From: Stercorarius parasiticus
Taxonomy: Eukaryota; Chordata; Aves; Charadriiformes; Stercorariidae
Length of the DNA stretch: 64,000 nt
Assembly (NCBI GenBank): GCA_013396915.1
Contig: VWZL01002834.1
Coordinates: 2,039,626-2,103,625, forward strand
Reading direction: 5' to 3'
Shown: positions 1-25,600 of the stretch, one piece after another
Layout of the letters: each line of letters begins with the position of its first letter
Position numbering within the stretch: position 1 is the first letter of the stretch
Program-made: the position numbers and the translations under genes
Notes under the pieces: generated by a model
What the model saw: the letters and a program-made list of their open reading frames with translations, nothing else
The model's database searches: none
What the model was told of the DNA's origin: nothing

Positions 1-1698
1 ACACCCCCTCCTTCCCTCGCCACTTCCCAGCTCCATCGTCATCTCCATCCCCAGCACTGCCGTACAGTAAATGACCACAGCAATCTTCTTCCGATTGTAA
101 CTGCAGAGGTAACTAATGAAGAGTCAGTAATTAGCAAACAGTAAAGAGGAGCTGCTATGGCCTGAAGTATTGCAGCATGGACGGATGGCTGTGTGTATGG
201 TTTAGCTGAAACAGAAGTTGCTGGAATTGTCGGCAGTGGAACCGTGGTCCCCGTCATGCACATCCAGGCATAGGGGGTTATAACAGTCTGATTTTAAAAT
301 GTATTTATTATACTCCTCTAGCTTCACGGAAGTTGCTCAGATCTGTGTGTGTAAACCGGACCCCATCTGACCAGCACTACGTTCTCATGCTCTCTGACCT
401 TTTCGGTAGGTGATACTTTTGTTGGTCCCCTCTCCCGTGACATCCTGTCAAGCCCTTTCCTGCTCTCGCAGCCGACAGCCTTCCCCGCCCCATGCCCGTG
501 ACTGGGAATTTCCCTTCCTTCCTCCTTCCACAGCCACCATCGCCCCGTTGCGCTGCTCTCCCCTGCGGGATGTTTGTGCTCTCCCCCACATCCGCGCTGC
601 CCAAGCTGCCTCTCCGGACGGAGGCTTTGCTCCATGCTTTCCCCTCCTCACTCCCACAGCATCCGCTCTCTGCAGCGCTCCTGCCTCCCACCTTTTGGCT
701 TGGGCTTTGCTAGCAGGAGTGGCGCTTCTCCTTCGCCGCGTTCCCATGGTACGCGTGCCCCGGGAGGGCAGGGGAGCAGGCAGTGGCGCGGGAGCTCCTC
801 TGATCCAGCCTCCACCCTTTCTTTCCATCCCAGCGGGGCCACCCAGGGAACTCCGACCAAGGAGCAAATGATCCGCAGCGTTAGCAGCACGCACAAACCA
901 ACCTCAGGACTTGCTGCGTTTGTTCTCGTAGGTTTTGAAAAGGAAGTTAGGATCTATATATAGCTGGTAGGAAAATCTTGCCTCACAGCAAATCGGAGAC
1001 ACGTTTTACCTGATGTGTTGTGTGCAAACAGCTGCATTTTAATCATGGGCCTTTCTAAAGCCAGTGGTAGACTGAAGGATTTGTACTGTTGTGTTTCACA
1101 GTGAACATTCCTGGTCCCTTCCAACCGCACCAACACAACACATTCTCGACACAGATGCCTGTTTCTTTTTCCAGTCCCTGGGCATGTGGTTTTATCATAG
1201 CTCTCTGCTTCCTTAGTGGAATTAAAGAGTAGGGTTTAGTAGCTCTGAGGCAGGAAATCCTGTATTTTCACAGCTCTAAGGATTTCACATTGTTTGATCT
1301 CAATAATACCGTAACTCCTGCAGCAAATGGGCCTGAGGGAACACTTCACATGATTCCAAGACAAAAAGCCTGGGTAAGTTTAGGTTCCTTCTGGTGAAAC
1401 AAACATGGGAGAGAAAGGAGGAGGAGGAAAAGATGGCCATTGCTCCGAGTCTGTAGGGAGCAATGAACTTTTTATGTGGTTGAACTCTGCGGGCCACATC
1501 CACAGGCAGAAAGGCCTGGCAAACACTGCCCATCCTGTACCCGATTTACGGCAGCCATGCTGCCACTCTGGTTACTCGTGACCAGTTTGGTTGATTTTGT
1601 TTTCTACTGTATTCTCAGTCCAATTCAGTAAGGGATTTTATCAGCTGTTGGGCTGTACTTGCTTTTCTCCATCTCTTTTGCTAGCAAGCCTGGTTTTC
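1..1698. other. Intergenic, no gene established
   Basis: The leftmost segment lies beyond the NRBF2 3' end. It begins with a C/T-rich stretch. A moderately CpG-containing block at about 480-860 has overlapping open frames on both strands (up to 153 codons on plus at 410-871), none resembling a known protein. In other amniotes the convergent neighbour here would be JMJD1C. I see none of its conserved C-terminal coding sequence, though an untranslated tail cannot be excluded. Confidence 0.5.
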
Positions 1699-1783
1699 AA
1701 GAACTACAGAACAGCCCAGGTCGGAAGGGACCTCGAAAGATCACCTGGTCCAGCCTTTTGTGGGAAAGGCAGCCTGGATGAGG
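1699..1783 (-). mobile_element. CR1 LINE 3'-end fragment, antisense
   Basis: GTCGGAAGGGACCTCGAAAG, followed by a phrase of the type CACCTGGTCCAGCC and TGTGGGAAAGGCAGCCTGGA, reads as the reverse complement of the conserved avian CR1 3' region. The element therefore lies on the minus strand. It is short, 5'-truncated as is normal for CR1, and lacks the terminal octamer repeats. Downstream sequence to about 1885 may be diverged CR1 but is not clear. Confidence 0.7.
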
Positions 1784-2329
1784 TGCAGTCCCCACCACCA
1801 AGAGCAGGCCAGCGGGAACTGCAGATGGCTGAAGAGCCGCTGCTGACAGGAGAGCAGGAAGGAGCTCAAGGCCAGAGCTCCTGAAAACCGAAATGCTCTT
1901 AGAGGAAGAGGTCACAAGATCCTCTTTTCTCTTTATTTAAAACCAAAATGTAAAACCCAACGCTTCCGTATTTCGGTTTTGGCTGTCACTGCAAGTAGCC
2001 ACTGGTGGTGCAGGCTGCAGATTTTATTCTCAGGAGTCTCCACGTTGCTTCCCAGCCACCTTTCTTTGGTTTCTCCTGCTGTGGAGATACAGCCAGAGGT
2101 CGGGTAATCGCAATTTCTTTTTTGCAAAGTGTATGTTGGCTATTTTAAACAGGGATAATATTTCTGTGTCCCAAGACAAGATTGGTTTGTGCGGTAAAGC
2201 GAAGTCTATGAACAGAAGTCAGCATCTGGACACATATTTCAAATTGGTTGTTAGTGAGACACCGAAATAAGGGACCACAGAAGTTTTTAGTTCTGTCCCA
2301 TGTAAAACAGCACAGGTCAGACTCACCGC
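1784..2329. other. Intergenic spacer
   Basis: This is ordinary sequence between the CR1 fragment and the CpG-rich block. The first 100 bases may be diverged CR1. I see no gene, RNA or regulatory structure beyond that. Confidence 0.5.
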
Positions 2330-2396
2330 CTGTGGGGATCTTTCCGCGTGCTGTGCCAGGCTTTGGTTACACGCGGTGTCACCACCGATAACTTAC

Positions 2397-2445
2397 CGCG
2401 GCGTTGCTGCTGCAAAATCGCGTACTTCCTGCGTAGTATTCCCAT
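2397..2445 (-). other. Possible first coding exon of an unknown minus-strand transcript
   Basis: Seventeen codons, the last incomplete (MGILRRKYAILQQQRR plus one base), begin with ATG and end at a near-perfect splice donor (GTAAGT, 2396-2391) inside a CpG island. No partner exon is visible in the 2.3 kb of window to the left, and no known protein starts this way to my knowledge. Without splicing the frame runs on to 2323. This is a hypothesis from motif position only. Confidence 0.2.
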
Positions 2446-2533
2446 ATTGTCATTATCGGCCGGTTCACACCATGATGGCAAGAGCAAGACACGGCCAGCG
2501 GGAAGCGGGGCTCCGCGTTTTAGCCGAGCACGA

Positions 2534-2547
2534 CCACCAGGTGGCGG
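2534..2547 (+). promoter_or_regulatory. CTCF-like motif, plus orientation
   Basis: CCACCAGGTGGCGG matches the CTCF core consensus CCASYAGRKGGCR closely and lies inside the orphan CpG island. A second candidate in the opposite orientation lies about 385 bases to the right (2918-2930). Confidence 0.5.
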
Positions 2548-2665
2548 TCGGTGGCCACCAAAGGCTCCGAAAGAGTCGACCAAAACCTCGGAAAACGGCC
2601 TCTGGCAGAGGGGAGAGCGGGGTCCCCGCCGTCCTGAGGGGTTGGTCACCCCGGCTGGTGGAGGA

Positions 2666-4844
2666 GGTTACAGGGAGACAGAGCTGTCGCAGGGGGGAAA
2701 GGGAGCGTGGAAAAGGAGCGTGAACCATAGTGCCAACTAACCCAGAGGGGCAGGGAAGGAAAACCAGGTGGTATTATCATTTCACGGTGGCAGAACTCAA
2801 ACAAGTGGAAAGGCAATACTCATTTAAAACAGTTTTAAATTTTTGGGGCATAAACTAATTGCTGACAGACATTGGAGAAGAATTTCCTTAGATTTATCAC
2901 TTTATATCTATAAAACTTGTCCTCTAGTGGCGAGTATGCTCTATACAACCTTTCATGCTTTAACAGGGCTGTGTGATTGCTTATCTGTGAATTCAGACTG
3001 AAGAATTCCTTACTTGGAATATTTCATCTTATTTCATACACTTGGCCTTTTCCCTGGGATGTAAGGAATTTTATAAGGAAAAGTCATTATTGAATGGACT
3101 CTCTGCTGTAGGATGTTCTACAAACGTCCCGTGCTGCTGCTGCTGAGCAGGGTGATCCTACCTGCTCCCACGTGCCTGGCTCTCTGGAGGCTTCACGGCT
3201 GGCTGGCCGTGCTGCTCGTGGGAGGGAGGGACAGAAGAGGCTGGCAGTGCTCAGCCTCTCCTTTCAGCAGCAGCACCTGTGCTGTTCACTGGGCACTATT
3301 CTTTACTGGTATCACCTGCTCCGGCTCTAAGACAGAAATACTCAGCCTCCATATCACCTTCATGGGGCTCATGTAACACGAGCAGTCCTTGTGCTGCAGC
3401 TCGGAGCTCCTCTCCTATGAAAGGGAACATCGCACCCATTCTCCTTTCTGCACCACTCATGGGAGCGGAAAACTCGCATTAAGCCATGCTGCCTGGAGTT
3501 TGATTTCAGCAGCAGTCATGTGTTGAGTAGGCAGATGGCAAAAACAAACAAACGTGCAATGCGGGAGGGAGAAAAGTTTTAACAACACTTTGAGAAGTAC
3601 CAGCAAGAAGTTTTGCCCCTGCTTGGCCATTTTCCTACAGAGAAGCGGCTTCCTTCGGATTTGAGGTTTTGTTTATGCAGCTCTATACGAAGGGACAGTT
3701 TAGTCTCAAAAACAGAAGGTAGAGCTTGTAATTCCCCTACTCCCTCTGAAGAATCCTGACTCCTCAGCAGAGGTAGCCAGGCTAAAAATGGCTTCCTTCT
3801 CCTATAGCTGCTGTTTGCAGAGACAGCCATAATGTCTGTCTGTAGCTGACAGCCCTGGTCTATCATCCCTAGCCGGGACATGAGATAGGTGCTTAAATAA
3901 TTTTATTTCTTTCTTGTGAGCAGATATCATTTTCTTTGCTTTACTTGCATGAATAGGAACACTGCGCTCCCCTGCCCTGTTGCCTGTAGCAGCCAGCCAG
4001 GCAGGCGACGGTGAAGAATGTAACTTGCCCTTTGGTGGGCGCAGCAAGCTGGGGCTGACCTGGGACAGGTACCTCATCACAGCTCTTCTGTGGGGCCACA
4101 TCCTAAACTGCTCCAACTGAAAAATAACTTCTCTTCCCCTAGCAAGATTAGTTTCCTGCTACAATTCAGCACAAGGGACCTCCTCTAATGAACTTGTCTT
4201 ACCTTTGTCTCCGTAGGCTTTTTCTAACCTCCAGTCCCTACTCGCCTTCAAGCAAGCACAGGAGACACCAGGTATACAGAGGTAAGGGGAGAATTTGCAC
4301 AGCAGTAAGGTGTCCTTGCTGCACTTCCAAGTCTATTCTGGAAGAAAAATGTACCTTTAGAAAGCAAGCTTGCCTTGTAACAGCACAAGAATAACTTAAA
4401 ATGGAGTAGCATGCAACACTTAACGCTTTTCATTAATCAGTAGCAGCTAAAGTTAACTAACGCCTCCACTCCCCATTGCAGGACTGGCTGAGGCTGCGGG
4501 GCAGGGGCTGAGGGGGGCTGTGCTGCCCTCCTCAGAACCCAAACCCCCCAGCAGGCCTGCAGGGCTCTCATGGCACGGTTCATGCAGCGCTGGGTAGCCT
4601 GTCCCCGAGCAAAACCTCAGTGCTGCTTCCTCTGGCACTTCGGCGCTCTGGGGGTGTTAGAAGCCAGCTATCAGCCAGGTCACCTCATGTATAGGCAAAG
4701 CCCTCTGAATTCATCCTGGCTTTCCCGTATTTGCTGGATGATGAACACAGAAGTTCAGCTGTATGTGTGTACTAACGCTTTTAGTATACTAATCTTAATT
4801 TGTTTTTTATACTTTGTGACATTCGTGGAGATTTAACACACGTT
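2666..4844. other. Intergenic between orphan CpG island and NRBF2 3' end
   Basis: Mixed-composition sequence with short open frames in all frames (the longest about 100 codons, for example 3579-3881 and 3802-4116 on minus), none recognisable. A modestly GC-rich patch lies at about 4470-4640. Apart from the CTCF-like motif at 2918 I see nothing I can name. Confidence 0.5.
2918..2930 (-). promoter_or_regulatory. CTCF-like motif, minus orientation
   Basis: On the minus strand the sequence reads CCACTAGAGGACA, one mismatch from the CTCF core consensus. With the plus-strand motif at 2534 it makes a convergent pair. Motif match only. Confidence 0.35.
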
Positions 4845-4864
4845 TAGTGTCAAAACACCTTGCT

Positions 4865-4870
4865 TTTATT
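4865..4870 (-). terminator. Poly(A) signal AATAAA for NRBF2
   Basis: The plus strand reads TTTATT, i.e. AATAAA on the gene strand, about 800 bases after the NRBF2 stop codon. It is followed by a GT-rich downstream element, the usual arrangement for vertebrate cleavage and polyadenylation. It is the only AATAAA seen between the stop codon and this point. Confidence 0.6.
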
Positions 4871-5539
4871 TTCATATCCTTTTTGAATCAGGTTAAACTG
4901 TAAACAATTTCTTTTTCAATCAAATACTGCCAGCTAGAATTACTTCCATTCATGCATCACTGAAAACAAAAAGGGTATTTAAGTAGAGATTTTTCTTTTT
5001 TAAACAATGTCACTTTATACAGAAACCAATAGCTAGATTCGATGCACCCTGATTAGTTATGTAAACAGATAACCCAAAAAAACCTCGTCAACAGAACTAA
5101 TAAGTTGGTTCCTTCATAGAATGGAAATTAAAATCTCTCCTGACTTGAGGTTAACGTGGTCAGGAGCATAGAGCGTGGCACATAAATCCATCTAGGAGGT
5201 GTATAAATTGCACTGTATCTCAATTAACAAAGTTATGCATAATGAAATGCACAGTTTAAATTCATGCTAGAAAGCATCTTTCAATATGAAGTGGCAGCCG
5301 ACTGGCAACCATAACAGTTAGATTCTGCACCATCACTTATGGCATTATAGATAACTATTACCTATAGCATACTTTAAAACCCTGAAGGATTGTGTTACTT
5401 GAAACATTCTCCAGGCAGTCATTTGGTTTGAAACGTTAGGAGAAAGACTAAAGAGCTCGCCATCTTATACCGATTATGGTACCTTTAACTTCTATGAAGT
5501 AGATCAGATATGGTGTGTATTTCACAGTAACAAAGTTGC

Positions 5540-5545
5540 TTTAAT
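5540..5545 (-). terminator. Possible proximal poly(A) signal ATTAAA
   Basis: ATTAAA on the minus strand lies about 120 bases beyond the NRBF2 stop. It is the commonest variant poly(A) hexamer and would produce a very short 3'UTR. It is only a motif match in AT-rich DNA. Confidence 0.25.
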
Positions 5546-5665
5546 GCCTTTTCTCCAACAGTAGGATTGTGTTAGATGTTTCTGCCCTCAGATCACCATT
5601 GTCCTGGCGGTTTTCCCTTTTCTTATGTTTGGGTAACTACATTGAGCACTTTTCCTGTTTTTTTT

Positions 5666-20653
<14,988 letters not shown>

Positions 20654-20723
20654 GGACGGCGGGGGCTGCGGGCACATGGGCGCGGGAGGCGGCCTGGCTC
20701 GCCGGTGCCGCCGGTCCCCCCCC

Positions 20724-20724
20724 N
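20724..20724. other. Ambiguous base (N) in the NRBF2 5' region
   Basis: A single N interrupts a C-run next to CGCCGCGCG, about 70 bases upstream of the ATG. It marks unresolved sequence, probably a homopolymer-length problem in GC-rich DNA. The local length of the 5'UTR or promoter may be wrong. Confidence 0.99.
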
Positions 20725-20739
20725 CGCCGCGCGTCTTGG

Positions 20740-20751
20740 CCCCGCCCCGCC
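20740..20751 (+). promoter_or_regulatory. GC box (Sp1-type) upstream of NRBF2
   Basis: CCCCGCCCCGCC matches the Sp1/KLF GC-box consensus. It lies about 90 bases upstream of the NRBF2 start codon in the CpG island, a plausible core-promoter position. Motif match only. Confidence 0.45.
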
Positions 20752-22636
20752 AGCGGCTGCCGTGCCGCTGAGGGCAGCCGGGGGCGCGCGGCCCTGGGGA
20801 GCGGCCGCGTAGCCGTGGCAGGGCCTACGAAGCCGCGATTCCTGACCCTGGTGGGGGGTTTTCCCCCGCTTTTTTTATTCAGCGCGTCTGTGTGTGGACG
20901 CGTGGGGTTTCTGTGAGGAAAACCCCCAGCCGGCGCGGCCGCGGAGCCTGGCGGTAGAAGCAGCCGTCGGTGGCAGTGTCAGAGAGGCCACGCAGGCCGG
21001 CTGCGGGCAGGAGCGGCGGCGGGAAGGGCCCTTCCATTGCCGAGGTGCAAAACCAGCTCCTGCCCCGAGAGATTAGAGCTACCTGAGGTGTGTAATCCAC
21101 GGGTGATGGGGTCCGGGCTGCAATTCCAGCCCTGGGCAAGAAGCTGGTCGGTAAAGTGAACGGTTCAGCACTCCCCATGAGGGGGAGAAGAAACAGCCAT
21201 TGCTCTTCTTCATGGTTCTTCGTTGCAGGAATTGCAGTATGTGAAAGCAGGTGACAATGACAGTGATGCCAAAATTGTCATGTATGTGCTAACGAGATAG
21301 TAGTATTAATTATTCAAAATAAACTTTCTTGAGGAAGGTCAGCTAAGCAGGGCACTGAACAGCAAATACACTGACCACTAACTGCATGTCATGGTCATCC
21401 TTATCCATACAATGTTGTGTTCTACAAAGGCTATGGAGAAGAAAGCTGCCATAAAGGGATCGTATATAACTTTCTTAGGTGGAACTAAGGATGGCATGAG
21501 TTCATAGCAGCCGGACAGTAATAGACTGAAAGGGGAATGAAGGCAAGAAACAAAGGGGAAACAGAAGAGGATAGAAGATGAGGGGAAGATGAGACACCCA
21601 GAAAACAAGGAGTAAAAATGTTAATTAGCAGCAAATAAAGAAAGTTCGGGATTCCATTTGAACCCTTTGTAGATGTGATCCTCAGACATGAGTGGCGTCT
21701 GTGGGTCTCTGAGGGAGACTACATGGCCTGATAAGCCGTAGCTCTCAGCTATCCCTGTGCTATGGGGACTAGTTTGCAACACAGGAGTGCTGGGGGGAGT
21801 TTTCCTTCCAACATATGTGGTTAGACAAGATAGTCCCTTCAGGCAAGGATCTTCCAAAAGATACTTTGCTAGTTCCTATTTTCATTTGCACGAATTTATC
21901 TGTCGCTTGGTTTAATTATATATCACCAAGTCAGATCCTATGTAGTCCAGAGTGGTTTTGATCTAGAGCCTACTGATTGAATAGTAGATAGGTGATGCTG
22001 TCCTATATCAGTCATTGATGGGATAGGTCAGCCAGCGTGAAGAATAAAGGCTACTTGGTGCTTCACTGCCAGTACTTACACTTGGATATAAAGGTGATAA
22101 AACTTAATTGTTTTGTTGTATTGAACTGTTGTGTTTTCCTTCCTCTTAGCTCATGGACATACACTTGTGAGGAGGTAACATTTATCTGCCATCTGTAGGA
22201 ATATAGCTCCCATCTTGACCATCCCACTTGTTCACTGTTCCTCTTCATAATGACAAGCCCTTCTCTAACCCTTAGCCCTGTGCTGCCTGGCCTTTTTCTC
22301 TCTCTTGCCAGTAGCTCTACAATAGGAAAAAGTCTGCCAAAGGTCTTTACATCTGAGCACAAAACTTGGTTGTTCACTTGTTAATTAAGTTATACTGAGT
22401 TAGTGTGTCACAATTTACTGATTGTCTTGCATCTGTACATGAGAACTTACACACGTAACTGGTTGATTATCCTTTTCCATACTGCATTAATCCAGAGGCA
22501 AATCTTCATGATCTTGCTAAATATTATGGAGGATGAGATTTTAGATACACTGGCAGTTAAATTGCATACTGTCAAGCTGTTATTTCTAGCTACTTTACTA
22601 TTTTTTTCATCTTTGGTGACTGAACTGCAGATTTTC

Positions 22637-22657
22637 ATTTATTTATTTATTTTATTT
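22637..22657. repeat. (ATTT)n microsatellite
   Basis: About five consecutive ATTT units, slightly imperfect, in AT-rich intergenic DNA. Confidence 0.85.
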
Positions 22658-25600
22658 AAACTATATTGCTGATTTGTTTGTGTATAATTTTTAATTTTGC
22701 ATAAAATGATTGACTCATGACAGGTAGCTGCTTAGCTGTTTTTTACTATGTGTTTATCAATTCTCCATAAATCATACCAATTTGCTAAAATAGATCATTA
22801 GGTCAAACACTTAGAAACAAAACAAGCTAGTTCTGAGAAATGTTTTCCATTACTCCTGCTGCTTACTCAGGAAAGACAATTTAATTTATTGGGTTTTAAG
22901 AGACAGTCAATATTCATTTAAAGACAAATTATCTTTAGTGGAAAAAGGAATAAAATCCGGGGCCAATTTGCCACTTGCAGAATGGGAGCTGAAGGAGTGA
23001 GGAATATTGTACCAAGAGAACAGAGGTTTTGGGAGCGGTGTTGCTGAGTCGAGCCTATGTGTTCCAGCGTGCCTGTTGTTCATGTAACCAGCAGTGGTCA
23101 TTACTGTTCCTCCAGCAAGGCTAGCAGTGACTGTAAGCCCCTCTGGGGACCTGGCCATGCCTCTTCTCATCCAGGGACTGTTAGCAGATGTTTAAATGGG
23201 GCGTTTTCCTTGACTTGTGTGTCAATGTTTTGTTTCCTATATCTAAAGCAGATCAAAAACTGAAGACGAATAAAAAGAAACCCGACAAGATCACTTTTTT
23301 AAAAACTCATGTTTTAAAAACTGCTAGTGATATACAGGATTTGCATCAGAACCACCAGTGTTGCCTTTTGCAACGCTGTATTCAACTTATTTAATTTCTA
23401 GTGGGATTTTTTTTTTTATCCTGGTGGATAGGTAACACTTTTTGGCTTTGGCAAAATGAAAATATCATTGTGCCATGATCCTTAAAGAAGCATCACGTTG
23501 CCAATTCCTGAAGCAGCTGTGGAAAGTGAGTAAAACTTGTAAGATTATCTGTGTAAGTTTAGTTGCAATGTGATATAGTGATGTTATTGCTAGTTCAAAA
23601 TCTAAATTTGTATGGAAGTTCTCCTTTACCCAGAGAATAGTCTTGGGACACTTTGTAGGTTTTTGTCCAAGATTCAAGACCCTGGAGTGCTGGATGTCAT
23701 ATATGCATTCCAGATGGTGTACTAACCTCCATTGCATTGGACTGAAAATGCCTACCATTTTCTACCAGTGTCTACAGAGTTGTTCTAAGAGATTTAAAGT
23801 TGCCCTCCAGAGAAAAGAGAACTATAGTAAACAGCCTACTACATTATCTGTAAACTCATCAATGAAAACAGGATGATTATTTCTTTTCATTACCACCCTT
23901 TCTGTGTTTTGCATGTTTTGCTCCTCCCTAGGGAATAGCATGTTGACTGTATAAGTATAAATTAAAGTGTTTGTCTAAAAGAAGAACTATTAAAATGTAA
24001 TCCTGGGCAGGATGTGCCTGTCAGCAGGAAGCTTCCTAAAATACCCTGTGTTTTAAGACTGGAATTTTAGAGTAGGAGGGAAGTGTAGAATTGCTATTTA
24101 CCTGTCTGATGCAGCTTTTGACACACATGATGAGCCAGCTTCATTTGACTGTCACCTCCTTAGGAGGCAGAATTCCTGAGCCCACACTTTGCTTAGCATT
24201 GACTACTTCTTTATTTACTCTTTGTGCCTTTGCATTTTATCTGGACTGTGCATTTTCAGTTAAGCTCCAGTTAAAGACAGGCTTCTCAGTCATGGCATTG
24301 TAGGAGGGCCCACAGAGCCTCCCACACAGTGCCTTCCTCAAAGAGAGATAGGGATGTCTTTTTCTTTGAAGAAGCACTTTTGAAACAAAAGGGATTCCCC
24401 TATGCCTCTGACAATTTATTTCCCACCACACACGCACAGAGCCATTGGACTGATGGGCCTCCTTCCATTTGTCAGATTTTTCAGAATAAACGGATTTCTG
24501 GATCTCCCCCTAGATGTGCCTTGTCTCTTTGGGTTGCCTCTGGGGAATGCCCGAGAGGATCTGTGGGCAAGGCAGTGCATGAAGGAGGGTTTTGACGACA
24601 GTGTCTGAAGGAACCTCATTCAGAGAGTTGTGAGGTTCAGGACAGTGAAATCTTGGAGAAGGTGTAAACTAAATGAAAACCTTTTCCTGTTGCCTTTCCC
24701 CCTGCTTTTGTGCCTATTTGGATTTTGGCTTCTTGAGGTCCTCTGTGACGTTTTCCCTTATAATTACATGTGGTCAGCAATCAGAACCAAAACCCAAAAG
24801 AGCGAGTCATTAAAATGGGCAGAAAACTTGCAATTAGAAAGCTTTGGCATGAGAATTTTGTTTCTAAGCACAGCTTAGAAATTGGCAACCACAGTTTGGC
24901 ACTTTCCTTAGCTACCAGAGCAACTGATAGAATTAGAAACCAGTCAGAGATGCAGGGAAGAATGAACTGGTGAGTTAAAAAACAAGAACACAACCAAGAC
25001 CACGTCTGAATAAATTTCCAGTCATCTCTACATAAACCATTTATTGCAAAAGATAAGAAAAGAAAAACTAGATTTTCATAATCCTGATTACATGCAGAGG
25101 ATTGACCCAGATGCATGATTTTAGCTGTATTTATTATATTTAAACACAATGTATGCCTTCACATGTGTTTACTGAAAAGAGGAACCACAACCATGTAAAT
25201 GAAATGCATTTTTAAATATTACTGTTTAAAAAAGAAACTATTGGATTCCTGCATACTAAGAAGTAGTGCATATGACTGTGGTGCTCTAGAATTAATTAGG
25301 TCTCTTATTTTAGTTTTAGAATCAAGAAGATATTTTCTCATTGCTTGCAGAATAAAATAGCTAAATCCTCTGCTTAGATCTGAAAGTAGTTTTGCCCACA
25401 GCAATCAAACTAATATTTTCTTTATAGCTCATTCTCTCTGTCAGCTTTCTGCTGATTTCATTAGGCTTTAGATCAGGTTCCAAGTAACTAATTATATTTA
25501 TAGTGTGATTTCTTTGCTCAGTACAACTAATTTAGGTAAAGGAGTTGGTGGGAATGGTGAAAGGCTAAGTAGTATTCCTTTGCATTACTTTGTCCAGATG

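Larger units (their letters stand above)
2330..2665. promoter_or_regulatory. Orphan CpG island in the NRBF2 3' flank
   Basis: By eye there are over 30 CpG dinucleotides in about 330 bases, as dense as the NRBF2 promoter, with AT-rich DNA on both sides. It does not belong to NRBF2, whose transcript ends about 2.2 kb away. On the minus strand an ATG at 2445-2443 opens a short frame (MGILRRKYAILQQQRR) that meets a consensus donor G-GTAAGT at 2396. That would suit a first exon of a transcript running off the left edge of the window. A CTCF-like motif sits at its centre. I do not recognise the peptide. Confidence 0.6.
4845..5665 (-). other. NRBF2: NRBF2 3' untranslated region (end estimated)
   Basis: AT-rich sequence follows the TAA. 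The far boundary is inferred from the canonical AATAAA at 4870-4865 (minus strand), followed about 10-25 bases on by a GT-rich element (GTGTTTTGACACTAAACGTG). An earlier ATTAAA at 5545-5540, about 120 bases after the stop, could give a short isoform. No coding potential is seen. The end coordinate is an estimate. Confidence 0.6.

Noticed and set aside
410..871. 153-codon plus-strand open frame
   Set aside because: It lies in a GC-rich patch with overlapping frames on both strands; there is no domain, no splice context and no recognisable homology.
1107..1135. Possible tiny sense CR1 3' remnant (GGTCCCTTCCAACCGCACCA)
   Set aside because: Only about 20 bases resemble the CR1 tail, with nothing recognisable upstream; too short to call.
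2348..2740. 130-codon plus-strand open frame over the orphan CpG island
   Set aside because: Stops are depleted by high G+C and the composition is Arg/Gly/Pro-rich with no recognisable family. Only the minus-strand donor was kept as a lead.
21800..21855. Possible CR1-tail remnant (AGACAAGATAGTCCCTTCAGG)
   Set aside because: Similarity to the CR1 end is weak and has no flanking support.
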